A stretch of DNA of 8,673 nt from an uncultured Lachnospiraceae bacterium (GCA_910576895.1 CAJTJZ010000030.1:29982-38654); one strand, 5' to 3'; shown: positions 1 through 6,666, counted from the first letter of the stretch. Notes: generated by a model not told the origin, from the letters alone. Numbers and translations: made by a program.

Positions 1-30
1 ACAAAATAGAATGACGAAGGAGGCTAAGGT

Positions 31-426
31 ATGAATGTTGGATTAATTGCACATGATGCAAAGAAAAAGCTGATGCAAAATTTTTGTATTGCATATCGGG
101 GGATACTAAGTAAACATACGTTGTATGCAACAGGGACAACAGGAAGATTGATTGAAGAGGTGACAAACCTTTCGGTGCATAAGTACCTGGCGGGTCATCT
201 AGGAGGAGAACAGCAGCTTGGTTCTCAAATTGAGCATAATGAGATTGACTTAGTAATTTTTTTGCGTGATCCATTGACACCAAAATCACATGAACCAGAT
301 ATCAATAATGTTATGCAGCTTTGTGATGTGCATAATATTCCGATAGCAACAAACCTTGCGACTGCCGAACTTTTAATTAAGGCATTAGAACGTGGGGACA
401 TGGAGTGGAGAGAAAATGCTCGTTAA
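31..426 (+). CDS. mgsA: Methylglyoxal synthase
   Basis: Converts dihydroxyacetone phosphate to methylglyoxal and phosphate in the cytoplasm, a bypass of lower glycolysis that relieves sugar-phosphate build-up. The 131-residue protein covers the whole compact family fold: IAHD near the N-terminus (H8, D9), the phosphate-binding ATGTTG loop (residues 33-38), a GGEQQLG segment (58-64), RDPL (79-82) and HEPD (87-90), the last holding the conserved His and Asp of the active site. An AGGAGG ribosome site at 19-24 sits seven bases before the ATG, so the start is firm. The odd point is E60: E. coli and B. subtilis MgsA have aspartate here (GGDQQ), the residue regarded as the catalytic base (Asp71 in E. 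coli). The preceding GP is also GH. Either activity is altered or this lineage tolerates glutamate. The stop lies 13 bases before a structured repeat that separates it from the carboxypeptidase gene. Confidence 0.95.
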   Translation: MNVGLIAHDAKKKLMQNFCIAYRGILSKHTLYATGTTGRLIEEVTNLSVHKYLAGHLGGEQQLGSQIEHNEIDLVIFLRDPLTPKSHEPDINNVMQLCDVHNIPIATNLATAELLIKALERGDMEWRENAR

Positions 427-439
427 AACAGCTTTAAAA

Positions 440-541
440 GGCAGGTCATGCCCAAATGGGCATGACAAAAATAAGCCACTTCCCGGCTGCGGTCGGCACG
501 AACTCACGAGCGAAAAGAGGAAAGATTTTTTGCTCATGAGT
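440..541 (+). repeat. Structured 102-bp repeat, copy 1
   Basis: This segment matches the reverse complement of 6803-6904 over its full 102 bases, with about a dozen differences, including one single-base deletion and one single-base insertion that cancel in length. It holds a hairpin with arms GTCATGCCC and GGGCATGAC (445-453 with 458-466) and a terminal dyad ACTCACGAGC / GCTCATGAGT (502-511 with 532-541) that has one mismatch at 536. The middle section GCTGCGGTCGGCACGA is identical in both copies. It is richer in G+C than the A/T-rich genes around it. No run of T follows either hairpin, so it is not an intrinsic terminator. Its end falls inside the carboxypeptidase gene and contains that gene's probable start codon. 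It encodes no transposase; a dispersed palindromic or MITE-like element is the likeliest explanation. Confidence 0.85.
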
Positions 542-1537
542 ATAAAGACTTCTTTTACACTTTTTTTGGCGACAGGTCTTTTATGGAATTTGACTGGTTG
601 TCAAAATAGGGATATGCCCTTGCTGTCTTGGACAGGAGATAGTCCAGCGGCAGGGGTACAAACAATGTCGGTAAATGGTATGGATACTATGAATACCTAT
701 GCTGGCAATGTTTGTGTTATACCAAAGAAGAAAGCAAAAGTAAAGGAAGGGATGACTTCTTTTACTTCTTTGGCACAGCTTTGTGTGGAAATTACAGAGC
801 AAAAATCATTATATGCCAATAATATTTATGAACGTCTTTATCCAGCAAGTCTTACAAAATTATTTACTGCTTATGTTGTTTTAAAAAAAGGAAATCTTGA
901 TGATATCGTAACAATTAGTAAAAATGCGGCAAATATTAGAGAAACTGGAGCAAAACTTTGTGGATTAGAAGAAGGAGATCAAGTGAGTCTGCGTGATCTT
1001 TTAAAGATGATGTTAGTTTATTCGGGGAATGATGCAGCTCTTGCAATTGCAGAACATATAGAAGGAAGCGAAGAAAATTTTGCTAAAGTGATGAATACTA
1101 TGGCTGCTTCTATTGGAGCAGTCGATAGCCATTTTGTAAATTCACATGGATTGCATCAGGAAGAACATTATACAACAGCATATGATATTTATTTAGTTAT
1201 GAATGAACTTGTAAAAAATCAAGATTTTGTAGATATTATTCATATGGCAAATTGTGAAATTGTATATAAAGATGTTGCTGGTAATGAAAAAAGGATGTCT
1301 TGTACAAATACAAATCAATATCTTACAGGGGCAAAGCAAGTGCCAGAGGATATTACCATTATTGGTGGAAAAACAGGAAATACACTTGCAGCAGGAGCTT
1401 GTCTTGCTATGTATAGTAGAGATTTAGATGGAAATGAATATATTTCTGTTATTATGAAAGCAGTAAATAATGATACTGTATTTGGGCAGATGTCACAACT
1501 ACTTTTAGAAGTAAAAGAAAAGGAAAGTATAGAATAA
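536..1537 (+). CDS. Lipoprotein D-alanyl-D-alanine carboxypeptidase (penicillin-binding protein, S11 family)
   Basis: Trims the terminal D-alanine from peptidoglycan stem peptides outside the membrane. From the ATG at 536 the protein has 333 residues. It starts with a short charged and hydrophobic leader and a lipobox LTGC (19-22), so C22 should be lipidated and hold the enzyme on the outer face of the membrane. A low-complexity linker follows to about residue 70. The three penicillin-binding motifs are all present: SLTK (105-108, nucleophile S105), SGN (163-165) and KTG (279-281). The C-terminal domain and membrane helix of PBP5-type enzymes are missing, which fits lipid anchoring. The start is debatable. 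ATG 536 gives a normal signal peptide, but its only Shine-Dalgarno-like site (AGAGG, 516-520) is 15 bases away. ATG 416 has a good GGAG site (407-410) and overlaps the end of mgsA, but it would add 40 residues, mostly repeat-encoded. I prefer 536 because of the signal peptide. Confidence 0.9.
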   Translation: MSIKTSFTLFLATGLLWNLTGCQNRDMPLLSWTGDSPAAGVQTMSVNGMDTMNTYAGNVCVIPKKKAKVKEGMTSFTSLAQLCVEITEQKSLYANNIYERLYPASLTKLFTAYVVLKKGNLDDIVTISKNAANIRETGAKLCGLEEGDQVSLRDLLKMMLVYSGNDAALAIAEHIEGSEENFAKVMNTMAASIGAVDSHFVNSHGLHQEEHYTTAYDIYLVMNELVKNQDFVDIIHMANCEIVYKDVAGNEKRMSCTNTNQYLTGAKQVPEDITIIGGKTGNTLAAGACLAMYSRDLDGNEYISVIMKAVNNDTVFGQMSQLLLEVKEKESIE

Positions 1538-1560
1538 TAAAAAAGAAAATAAAAAAAGAT

Positions 1561-1604
1561 TGCCGAAAAAGTTCATATAATATATGGACTTTTTCGGCAT
1601 TTTT
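1561..1604. terminator. Intrinsic terminator, probably bidirectional
   Basis: An 18-bp stem (1561-1578 with 1582-1599, one G-U pair) beginning TGCCGAAAAAGT is followed on the plus strand by a run of T at 1600-1604. It lies 24 bases after the carboxypeptidase stop. On the minus strand the stem is followed by a T-rich stretch (complement of 1540-1559), so it can also end the convergent DUF378 transcript. Confidence 0.88.
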
Positions 1605-1663
1605 GTAGTTATACTGGTGATCATAAAAACTGATCGTTTCGTATAAAGAATGAAACAAGCTTT

Positions 1664-1867
1664 TTAGTTTGCAGAATTGGAGATTCTTCCGCAATAGCTG
1701 ATGGCATATAAACCACAAATACCAACTACTGCATAGATAATTCTGGAGAGCATGGACATATCACCAAAAATCATGCGAACCAAGTCAAAACCAAAAAAGC
1801 CGATTAAGCCCCAATTTACTGCACCAATAATAACAAGTGCAAGAGCAATGTAATCAACTGTTTTCAT
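1664..1867 (-). CDS. DUF378 family small membrane protein
   Basis: A 67-residue hydrophobic protein with two predicted membrane helices, at about residues 6-26 (containing the NWGLIG signature) and 40-58 (IIYAVVGICGLYAI). The short MKTVDYIALALVIIGAVNWG start and the NWGL motif are typical of DUF378 proteins, related to B. subtilis YuzA, whose function is unknown. The start is secure: AGGAGG on the minus strand (complement of 1874-1879) lies six bases before the ATG. The gene is alone on its strand, converging on the carboxypeptidase and sharing its terminator. Just upstream, overlapping the edge of the ribosome site, is a small inverted repeat (1879-1895). No role can be assigned from the sequence. 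Confidence 0.85.
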   Translation of the reverse strand: MKTVDYIALALVIIGAVNWGLIGFFGFDLVRMIFGDMSMLSRIIYAVVGICGLYAISYCGRISNSAN

Positions 1868-1878
1868 AAGAAACCTCC

Positions 1879-1895
1879 TTTTGCATATTGCAAAA
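1879..1895. repeat. Small inverted repeat beside the DUF378 ribosome binding site
   Basis: TTTTGCA and TGCAAAA (7 bp each, 3-base spacer) flank the 5' side of the AGGAGG of the minus-strand DUF378 gene, overlapping its last base. It could be an operator or a weak mRNA hairpin affecting translation, or chance in an A/T-rich stretch. Confidence 0.35.
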
Positions 1896-1977
1896 CTTAT
1901 GGTAAATATAAATTTGTTTCGGTATCAGTATTGCCAAATTGAAAATAATTATGCAAAAGAAAAAGGAAAAGCTTTTA

Positions 1978-2006
1978 TTGCAGTTTCTTTTTTTTTATGG
2001 TATTAT
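1978..2006 (+). promoter_or_regulatory. Probable promoter of the Nudix-pyrCFKD operon
   Basis: TTGCAG (1978-1983) and TATTAT (2001-2006) are spaced by exactly 17 bases, the spacer being T-rich. The -10 matches the sigma-A consensus at five of six positions and the -35 at three. Transcription would begin near 2013, giving a leader of roughly 54 bases to the Nudix ATG. That leader is A/T-rich and holds no terminator/antiterminator pair, so a PyrR-type attenuator is not apparent. Confidence 0.6.
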
Positions 2007-2066
2007 GAATAAAAATTAAGGATCTATTAAAAAATAAATTATTTGAATAAAATGGAGGTATTTTCT

Positions 2067-2465
2067 ATGGAGAGCTGTAAAATTATGGTAAAGGGAATTA
2101 TTCAATACAATGATCGTTATTTACTTATAGAAAAATGGTATGATGATCGTATTGGTGATCCTTATCAATGGGAATTTATTGATGGAAGATTGGAATATGG
2201 GGAAGATCCAGAGAAAGGTGTTTTAAGACAGATAGAAGAAAAGACAGGGCTTCAAGCAGAAGTTTCCAGACCGTTATATACATGGTCCTATATGGTAGGC
2301 GAAATCTGGAATATTGGGATTGCTTTTCATTGTATTGCGACAAATCATGAAGTAGTTTTATCTGAAGATTTAAATAATTATAAATGGGTAACAAGTGATC
2401 AATTTTCACAATTTATTACAAATAAAAATATGTTAAGGGATGTAGAAAAAACAGATTTGTGGTAA
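2067..2465 (+). CDS. Nudix-fold protein with a degenerate Nudix box
   Basis: A 132-residue single-domain protein of the Nudix superfamily, whose active members hydrolyse nucleoside diphosphate derivatives using metal held by the box GX5EX7REUXEEXGU. Here the box spans residues 40-62 and keeps G40, E46, R54, E58, G61 and L62. However, Q55 replaces the first glutamate of REU and K59 replaces the second of the EE pair, two positions that normally bind metal. Hydrolysis by the usual mechanism is therefore doubtful. No DNA-binding domain is attached, unlike NrtR regulators. The start is the ATG at 2067, with GGAGG at 2054-2058; a TTG at 2043 is less likely. The stop is 35 bases before pyrC with no terminator between, so it is probably co-transcribed with the pyrimidine genes. 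It may sense or bind a nucleotide, or act on an unusual substrate; neither is shown by the sequence. Confidence 0.88.
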   Translation: MESCKIMVKGIIQYNDRYLLIEKWYDDRIGDPYQWEFIDGRLEYGEDPEKGVLRQIEEKTGLQAEVSRPLYTWSYMVGEIWNIGIAFHCIATNHEVVLSEDLNNYKWVTSDQFSQFITNKNMLRDVEKTDLW

Positions 2466-2500
2466 TTTTTATGAAAGTGTGAAAGATTGGGGCGGTGGTA

Positions 2501-3847
2501 ATGAGAACATGGATTTTAAATGGACATCTTCTTGATCCAATGCAGGGTATGGATGGAATTTATGATTTATTGATAGAGGATGGTAAAGTAGCAGAAATTA
2601 TACCAGCAGATCAAAAGAAAGAACAAAGAAAGAAAAAAATGATAAAAAAAGAAGCTATAGGAAAAGAACTTATGGAACATAGGATAGAGGAAGAAATCAT
2701 TGATGCCAGTGGAAATTATATTATGCCCGGATTTTTAGATCTTCATGTACATTTAAGAGAACCCGGATTTGAAGAAAAAGAAACAATAGAAACAGGTTCA
2801 AAAGCAGCAGCACATGGTGGCTTTACAGGAATCTGCCCTATGCCAAATACAAAGCCAGCGATGGATTCGCCAGAAAAGATTGCATGGCTAATAGAAAAGG
2901 CAGAAAAGGTGTCTAAAGTACATATTTATCCTGTAGGAGCAGTTACACTTTTACAAGAAGGAAAAGAACTTGCTGATATTGAAGGTATGGTAAAGGCAGG
3001 AGCGATGGCTCTTAGTGAAGATGGAAAGTCTGTTATGGATACATTTCTTTATAAGAAGGCACTTGAAAAGGCAGCTCTTTGTAAAATTCCTATGCTTGCA
3101 CATTGTGAAGATAAATCTCTTGTTCATCATGGTGTTATGAATGCAGGAAAGCGTGCAAAGGAGCTTGGACTTCTTGGAATATCAAATGCAGTAGAAGATG
3201 TAATTATTGCAAGGGATATTCTTCTTGCAAAAGAAACAAAGGTACAGCTTCATCTATGTCATTGTTCTACAAGAGATAGTGTTTCGTTGGTGAAATTTGG
3301 AAAAGAATTGGGAGTTTCTGTAACTGCTGAGGTTTGCCCACATCATTTTAGTATGAGCGAAGATGAAATTCCATGTGATGATGCAAATTATAAAATGAAT
3401 CCACCGCTGCGAGGAAAAGAAGATGTAGAAATGTTAAAGTATGGATTACAAGAAAATATTATGGAAGTGATTTCTACTGATCATGCACCGCATGAAGCAG
3501 AAAAAAAGAAAGAGTCTATGAAAACAGCACCTTTTGGCATTGTAGGGCTGGAAACAGCTTTTCCACTTGCAGTAACAGAACTTGTGGAAAAGGGATATCT
3601 TACAAAGATGCAGCTTGTAGAACGAATGAGTCTTGCACCAGCAAAAGTTCTTCATGTTGCTTCTGGTACGCTTGCAAAAGGAAGTATGGCTGATCTTGTA
3701 ATTGCTGATTTTGAGGAAGAATATGAAATTGATCCAAATAAATTTGTTTCGAAAGGGAAAAATACACCATTTGCAGGGAAAAAAGTAAAAGGGCGTATTT
3801 TAAGAACTATGGTAGGTGGAAAAACAGTTTATCAATATCAAGGTTAA
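2501..3847 (+). CDS. pyrC: Dihydroorotase
   Basis: Cyclises N-carbamoyl-aspartate to dihydroorotate, the third step of pyrimidine synthesis, using zinc in an amidohydrolase TIM barrel. The 448-residue protein has the class I pattern: DLHVHLREPG (metal ligands H82 and H84), LSEDGK (D174, the bridging aspartate position), AHCED (H201), HLCHCST (H254) and STDHAPH (D327, catalytic). The C-terminal beta-sandwich segment (SMADLVIADFE) is present. ATG 2501 is chosen because MRTWILNG matches the usual family start; the GTG at 2495 adds two residues. The ribosome site is a weak G-rich stretch (2488-2498). Between the first beta strands and IIDASGNYIMPG lies an unusual lysine/glutamate-rich insertion at about residues 38-64, making the protein some 20 residues longer than common relatives. 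It is the second gene of the operon, with a 111-base gap before pyrF. Confidence 0.96.
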   Translation: MRTWILNGHLLDPMQGMDGIYDLLIEDGKVAEIIPADQKKEQRKKKMIKKEAIGKELMEHRIEEEIIDASGNYIMPGFLDLHVHLREPGFEEKETIETGSKAAAHGGFTGICPMPNTKPAMDSPEKIAWLIEKAEKVSKVHIYPVGAVTLLQEGKELADIEGMVKAGAMALSEDGKSVMDTFLYKKALEKAALCKIPMLAHCEDKSLVHHGVMNAGKRAKELGLLGISNAVEDVIIARDILLAKETKVQLHLCHCSTRDSVSLVKFGKELGVSVTAEVCPHHFSMSEDEIPCDDANYKMNPPLRGKEDVEMLKYGLQENIMEVISTDHAPHEAEKKKESMKTAPFGIVGLETAFPLAVTELVEKGYLTKMQLVERMSLAPAKVLHVASGTLAKGSMADLVIADFEEEYEIDPNKFVSKGKNTPFAGKKVKGRILRTMVGGKTVYQYQG

Positions 3848-3860
3848 ATATGATTAAATT

Positions 3861-3890
3861 TTGATAGTACGATTTTTGCGAATGTATCAA
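3861..3890 (+). promoter_or_regulatory. Possible secondary promoter or operator dyad between pyrC and pyrF
   Basis: TTGATA (3861-3866) and TATCAA (3885-3890) are perfect inverted 6-mers separated by 18 bases. They also look like a -35 and an imperfect -10. They sit in the 111-base pyrC-pyrF gap, the longest inside the operon. A weak A/T-only hairpin follows at 3893-3913. This could restart transcription for pyrFKD or bind a regulator; the evidence is thin. Confidence 0.3.
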
Positions 3891-3958
3891 TGTTAGATAT
3901 TTTGATTATCTAATTGCATAGATAGAATTTTTTTAACAAGAAAGGAAATGGAAATACT

Positions 3959-4888
3959 ATGATTAATAAATTAGTAGATAAAATTAAAAAATTAAATTCG
4001 CCGATTCTTGTAGGATTAGATCCTATGCTTTCCTATGTGCCAAGCCATATTCAAAAAAAGGCATTTGATGTCTATGGGGAAACATTGGAAGGGGCAGCAG
4101 AAGCCATTTGGCAATTCAATAAAGCAATTATAGATGCTTGTTATGATTTAATACCAGCAGTAAAACCACAGATTGCTATGTATGAGCAATTTGGCATACC
4201 GGGATTAGAAGCATTTAAAAAGACAGTAGATTATTGTAAAGAAAAAGATTTGATTGTAATTGGAGATGTAAAGCGAGGTGATATTGGTTCTACAAGTGCT
4301 GCTTATGCAACAGGGCATCTTGGAAGGGTAATCATTGGCAATAAATCCTATTCTGGATTTAATGAGGATTTTATTACAGTCAATCCTTATTTTGGGACAG
4401 ATGGTATTAAGCCATTTCTCGATGTATGTAAAGAAGAAAAGAAAGGAATTTTTATTTTAGTAAAGACATCAAATCCATCTAGCGGAGAATTTCAAGATAG
4501 AATGATTAATAGTAAGCCTTTGTATGAAATTGTGGGTGAAAAGGTAGCAGCTTGGGGAGATGAACTTATGGGGAGTTGTGGTTATAGCTATGTAGGAGCT
4601 GTGGTTGGAGCAACCTATCCAGAAATGGGAAACATCCTGCGGCATACTATGCCAAAAACTTTTATTTTAGTACCGGGATATGGAGCACAAGGTGGAAAGG
4701 GTGCTGATCTTGTACATTATTTTAATCAAGATGGATTAGGTGCTATTGTAAGTTCTTCCAGAGGAATTATTGCTGCTTATAAAAATGCTGTATATACAGA
4801 GAAATTTGATGAAGAAAGTTTTGCAGATGCTTCTCGTCAAGCGGTTCTTGATATGAAAAAAGATATTATGGAAGCTTTAGAAGATTAG
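3959..4888 (+). CDS. pyrF: Orotidine 5'-phosphate decarboxylase, type 2
   Basis: Decarboxylates OMP to UMP, the last step of de novo pyrimidine synthesis. At 309 residues it is the longer type 2 form rather than the ~230-residue B. subtilis type. GLDP (19-22) opens the barrel, VKPQIAMYEQFG (68-79) is the typical second-strand region, and GDVKRGDIGSTS (102-113) holds the catalytic D103, K105 and D108. VPGYGAQGGKGAD and SSSRGI near the C-terminus form the phosphate-binding part of the barrel. The ATG at 3959 is preceded by GGA at 3950-3952 and a stronger AAAGGA slightly further upstream. It follows pyrC after 111 bases and precedes pyrK by 53 bases; the T-rich stretch at 3928-3935 lacks a convincing stem, so read-through from pyrC is expected. 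No key residue appears missing. Confidence 0.96.
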   Translation: MINKLVDKIKKLNSPILVGLDPMLSYVPSHIQKKAFDVYGETLEGAAEAIWQFNKAIIDACYDLIPAVKPQIAMYEQFGIPGLEAFKKTVDYCKEKDLIVIGDVKRGDIGSTSAAYATGHLGRVIIGNKSYSGFNEDFITVNPYFGTDGIKPFLDVCKEEKKGIFILVKTSNPSSGEFQDRMINSKPLYEIVGEKVAAWGDELMGSCGYSYVGAVVGATYPEMGNILRHTMPKTFILVPGYGAQGGKGADLVHYFNQDGLGAIVSSSRGIIAAYKNAVYTEKFDEESFADASRQAVLDMKKDIMEALED

Positions 4889-4941
4889 AAATATTTAGAA
4901 GAATGGGTATCTTATTTAAGTCTAGGAAAACGGAGAGAGAA

Positions 4942-5712
4942 ATGAAAGAAAAACGAAAAGTAATTATAACAAAAATGGAACGATTGACAGCAGATATTTG
5001 TAGTATGTGGGTAGAAGAAAAACAGATGGCAGAGTTTGCAAAAGCAGGTCAGTTTGTATCTTTTTATTCTGATAGTGCAGAAAAAATATTACCTCGCCCT
5101 ATTAGTATTTGTGAAATTGAGAAAGAAAAAGGAATGTTACATTTTGTATTTCGTATTGTTGGAAGTGGTACAGAAGAATTTAGCAAAAAAAAGGCAGGGG
5201 ATACCATTTCTATTCTAGGGCCACTTGGAAATGGATTTACTTTAGAAGGAGAACATACTTTATTATTTGGAGGAGGGATTGGAATCCCTCCTATGTTAGA
5301 ATTGGCAAAAGGATTATCTGTATCAAGTAAAGTTCAGGTAATTCTTGGATATCGTGATAGCAGGCTTTTTTTAAAAGAAGAATTTGAAAAATATGCGGAG
5401 GTTTTTGTAGCAACAGAAGATGGAAGCGTTGGCGTGAAAGGAAATGTTCTTGATGTTATAACATCTTATCATCTTACAGGAGATAGAATTTTTGCCTGTG
5501 GTCCAAAACCAATGCTTCATGCTATAAAAATATTTGCACAAAAAAATGGTATTCCTGCACAACTTTCTATGGAAGAAAGAATGGCATGTGGAATCGGTGC
5601 TTGCCTTGCCTGTGTTTGTGAGTCAAAAGAGATAGATAATCATTCTTATGTTAAAAATAAAAGAGTTTGTAAAGATGGACCTGTTTTTTTTGCAGATGAA
5701 ATTGAATTGTAA
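4942..5712 (+). CDS. pyrK: Dihydroorotate dehydrogenase B, electron-transfer subunit
   Basis: Carries electrons from the PyrD flavin through a 2Fe-2S centre and FAD to NAD+ in the cytoplasmic PyrD2-PyrK2 complex. The 256-residue protein has the ferredoxin-reductase order. An N-terminal FAD-binding barrel has RPIS at 52-55 and GPLGNGF. A nucleotide-binding domain has GGGIGIPPM and FACGPKPM. A C-terminal iron-sulphur motif has cysteines at 216, 221, 224 and 243 (C-X4-C-X2-C-X18-C). The ATG at 4942 is preferred: GGAG at 4932-4935 is six bases upstream and MKEKRKV fits family N-termini and the usual length of about 256. The ATG at 4903 would add 13 residues and has a poor ribosome site. The gene is flanked by pyrF and pyrD, as its function requires. 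Confidence 0.96.
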   Translation: MKEKRKVIITKMERLTADICSMWVEEKQMAEFAKAGQFVSFYSDSAEKILPRPISICEIEKEKGMLHFVFRIVGSGTEEFSKKKAGDTISILGPLGNGFTLEGEHTLLFGGGIGIPPMLELAKGLSVSSKVQVILGYRDSRLFLKEEFEKYAEVFVATEDGSVGVKGNVLDVITSYHLTGDRIFACGPKPMLHAIKIFAQKNGIPAQLSMEERMACGIGACLACVCESKEIDNHSYVKNKRVCKDGPVFFADEIEL

Positions 5713-5735
5713 AAAAATTAAAACTAGAGTATAAT
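5707..5735 (+). promoter_or_regulatory. Possible internal promoter for pyrD
   Basis: TTGTAA (5707-5712, overlapping the pyrK stop) and a perfect TATAAT (5730-5735) are spaced by 17 bases. A start near 5742 would leave about 22 leader bases to ATG 5764 but almost none to ATG 5746. A/T-rich DNA makes chance matches common, so this remains tentative despite the good spacing. Confidence 0.45.
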
Positions 5736-5763
5736 CACAGAAAGGATGGAATCAATAAAAAAT

Positions 5764-6666
5764 ATGAATACAGAAGTGACAATTGCGGGTGTAAAATTTA
5801 AAAATCCAGTTATGACTGCATCAGGGACTTTTGGTTCAGGAATGGAATATAGCGAGTTTGTCGATTTAAGTAAGCTTGGCGGTGTAGTAACAAAGGGAGT
5901 TGCTAAAATCCCATGGTCTGGAAATCCTACGCCAAGGATTGCAGAAGTAAGTTGTGGTATGATGAATGCAATTGGACTTCAAAATCCCGGAATTGATGTT
6001 TTTATAGAAAGAGATATTCCATTTTTGCAGCAGTATGATACTAATATTATTGTAAATATTTGTGGAAAAACAATCGAGGATTATTGTGAAGTTGTAGAAA
6101 AACTTGCGGATATTCCAATTCAAATGATGGAAATTAATATTTCCTGCCCAAATGTAAAAGAGGGTGGAATTGCCTTTGGACAAGATCCAAAAGCAGTAGA
6201 ACAAATTACAAAAGAAGTAAAGAAATGTGCAAAACAGCCAATTATTATGAAATTAAGTCCTAATGTTACAGATATTGCTGTTATGGCACGTGCAGCAGAA
6301 GCAGGCGGTGCAGATGCGGTTTCTTTAATTAATACATTGACAGGAATGAAAATTGATATTAACCGCCGAACATTTGCTATTGCCAATAAGACAGCAGGGG
6401 TTTCTGGACCAGCCATTAAGCCAATTGCTGTTAGAATGGTTTATGAAGTAGCAAAGGCAGTAAAAATTCCAGTGATTGGTATGGGTGGTATTGTAACAGC
6501 AGAAGATGCACTGGAATTTATTATGGCAGGAGCAACAGCCGTTGCTGTTGGAACAGCAAATTTTATAAATCCATATGCAACAAGAGATATTATTGAAGGA
6601 ATGGAAATATTTATGAAAGAGCAAAATGTAGATGATATTTATCAATTGATTGGATGTGTAAAATAG
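5764..6666 (+). CDS. pyrD: Dihydroorotate dehydrogenase B (NAD+), catalytic subunit
   Basis: Oxidises dihydroorotate to orotate on FMN and hands electrons to PyrK. The class 1B signature is clear in the 300-residue protein: NPVMTASGTFG (14-24), TKGV (43-46, flavin-contacting K44), NAIGLQNPG (68-76), and NISCPNVKEGG with the catalytic-base cysteine C128 that marks class 1 enzymes. MKLSPNV, SLINTLTG and the MGGI / VGTANF phosphate-binding loops of the FMN barrel follow. The start is uncertain. ATG 5746 has AAAGG directly abutting it, too close to work. ATG 5764 gives MNTEVTIAGVKFKNP, the usual family beginning, with GGATGGA (5744-5750) 13 bases upstream. I use 5764; the alternative adds six residues. 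It is the last gene of the operon, followed by a hairpin at 6724. pyrE, which often follows pyrD in related bacteria, is not here. Confidence 0.95.
   Translation: MNTEVTIAGVKFKNPVMTASGTFGSGMEYSEFVDLSKLGGVVTKGVAKIPWSGNPTPRIAEVSCGMMNAIGLQNPGIDVFIERDIPFLQQYDTNIIVNICGKTIEDYCEVVEKLADIPIQMMEINISCPNVKEGGIAFGQDPKAVEQITKEVKKCAKQPIIMKLSPNVTDIAVMARAAEAGGADAVSLINTLTGMKIDINRRTFAIANKTAGVSGPAIKPIAVRMVYEVAKAVKIPVIGMGGIVTAEDALEFIMAGATAVAVGTANFINPYATRDIIEGMEIFMKEQNVDDIYQLIGCVK

Noticed and set aside
445..466. Hairpin in repeat copy 1 as a terminator of mgsA
   Set aside because: The stem is good but is followed by A-rich sequence, with no T run on the plus strand.
392..535. Carboxypeptidase starting at the first in-frame ATG at 392
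   Set aside because: It would overlap mgsA by 35 bases and place 48 residues before a normal lipoprotein signal peptide. ATG 416 has the better ribosome site of the two upstream choices, and 536 fits the signal peptide.
2007..2066. PyrR attenuator or riboswitch in the operon leader
   Set aside because: The leader is only about 54 bases, almost all A/T, with no competing stem pair and no T run after a stem.
3893..3913. Terminator between pyrC and pyrF
   Set aside because: The stem is seven A/T-rich pairs and the T run lies about 15 bases beyond it, so the structure is too weak.
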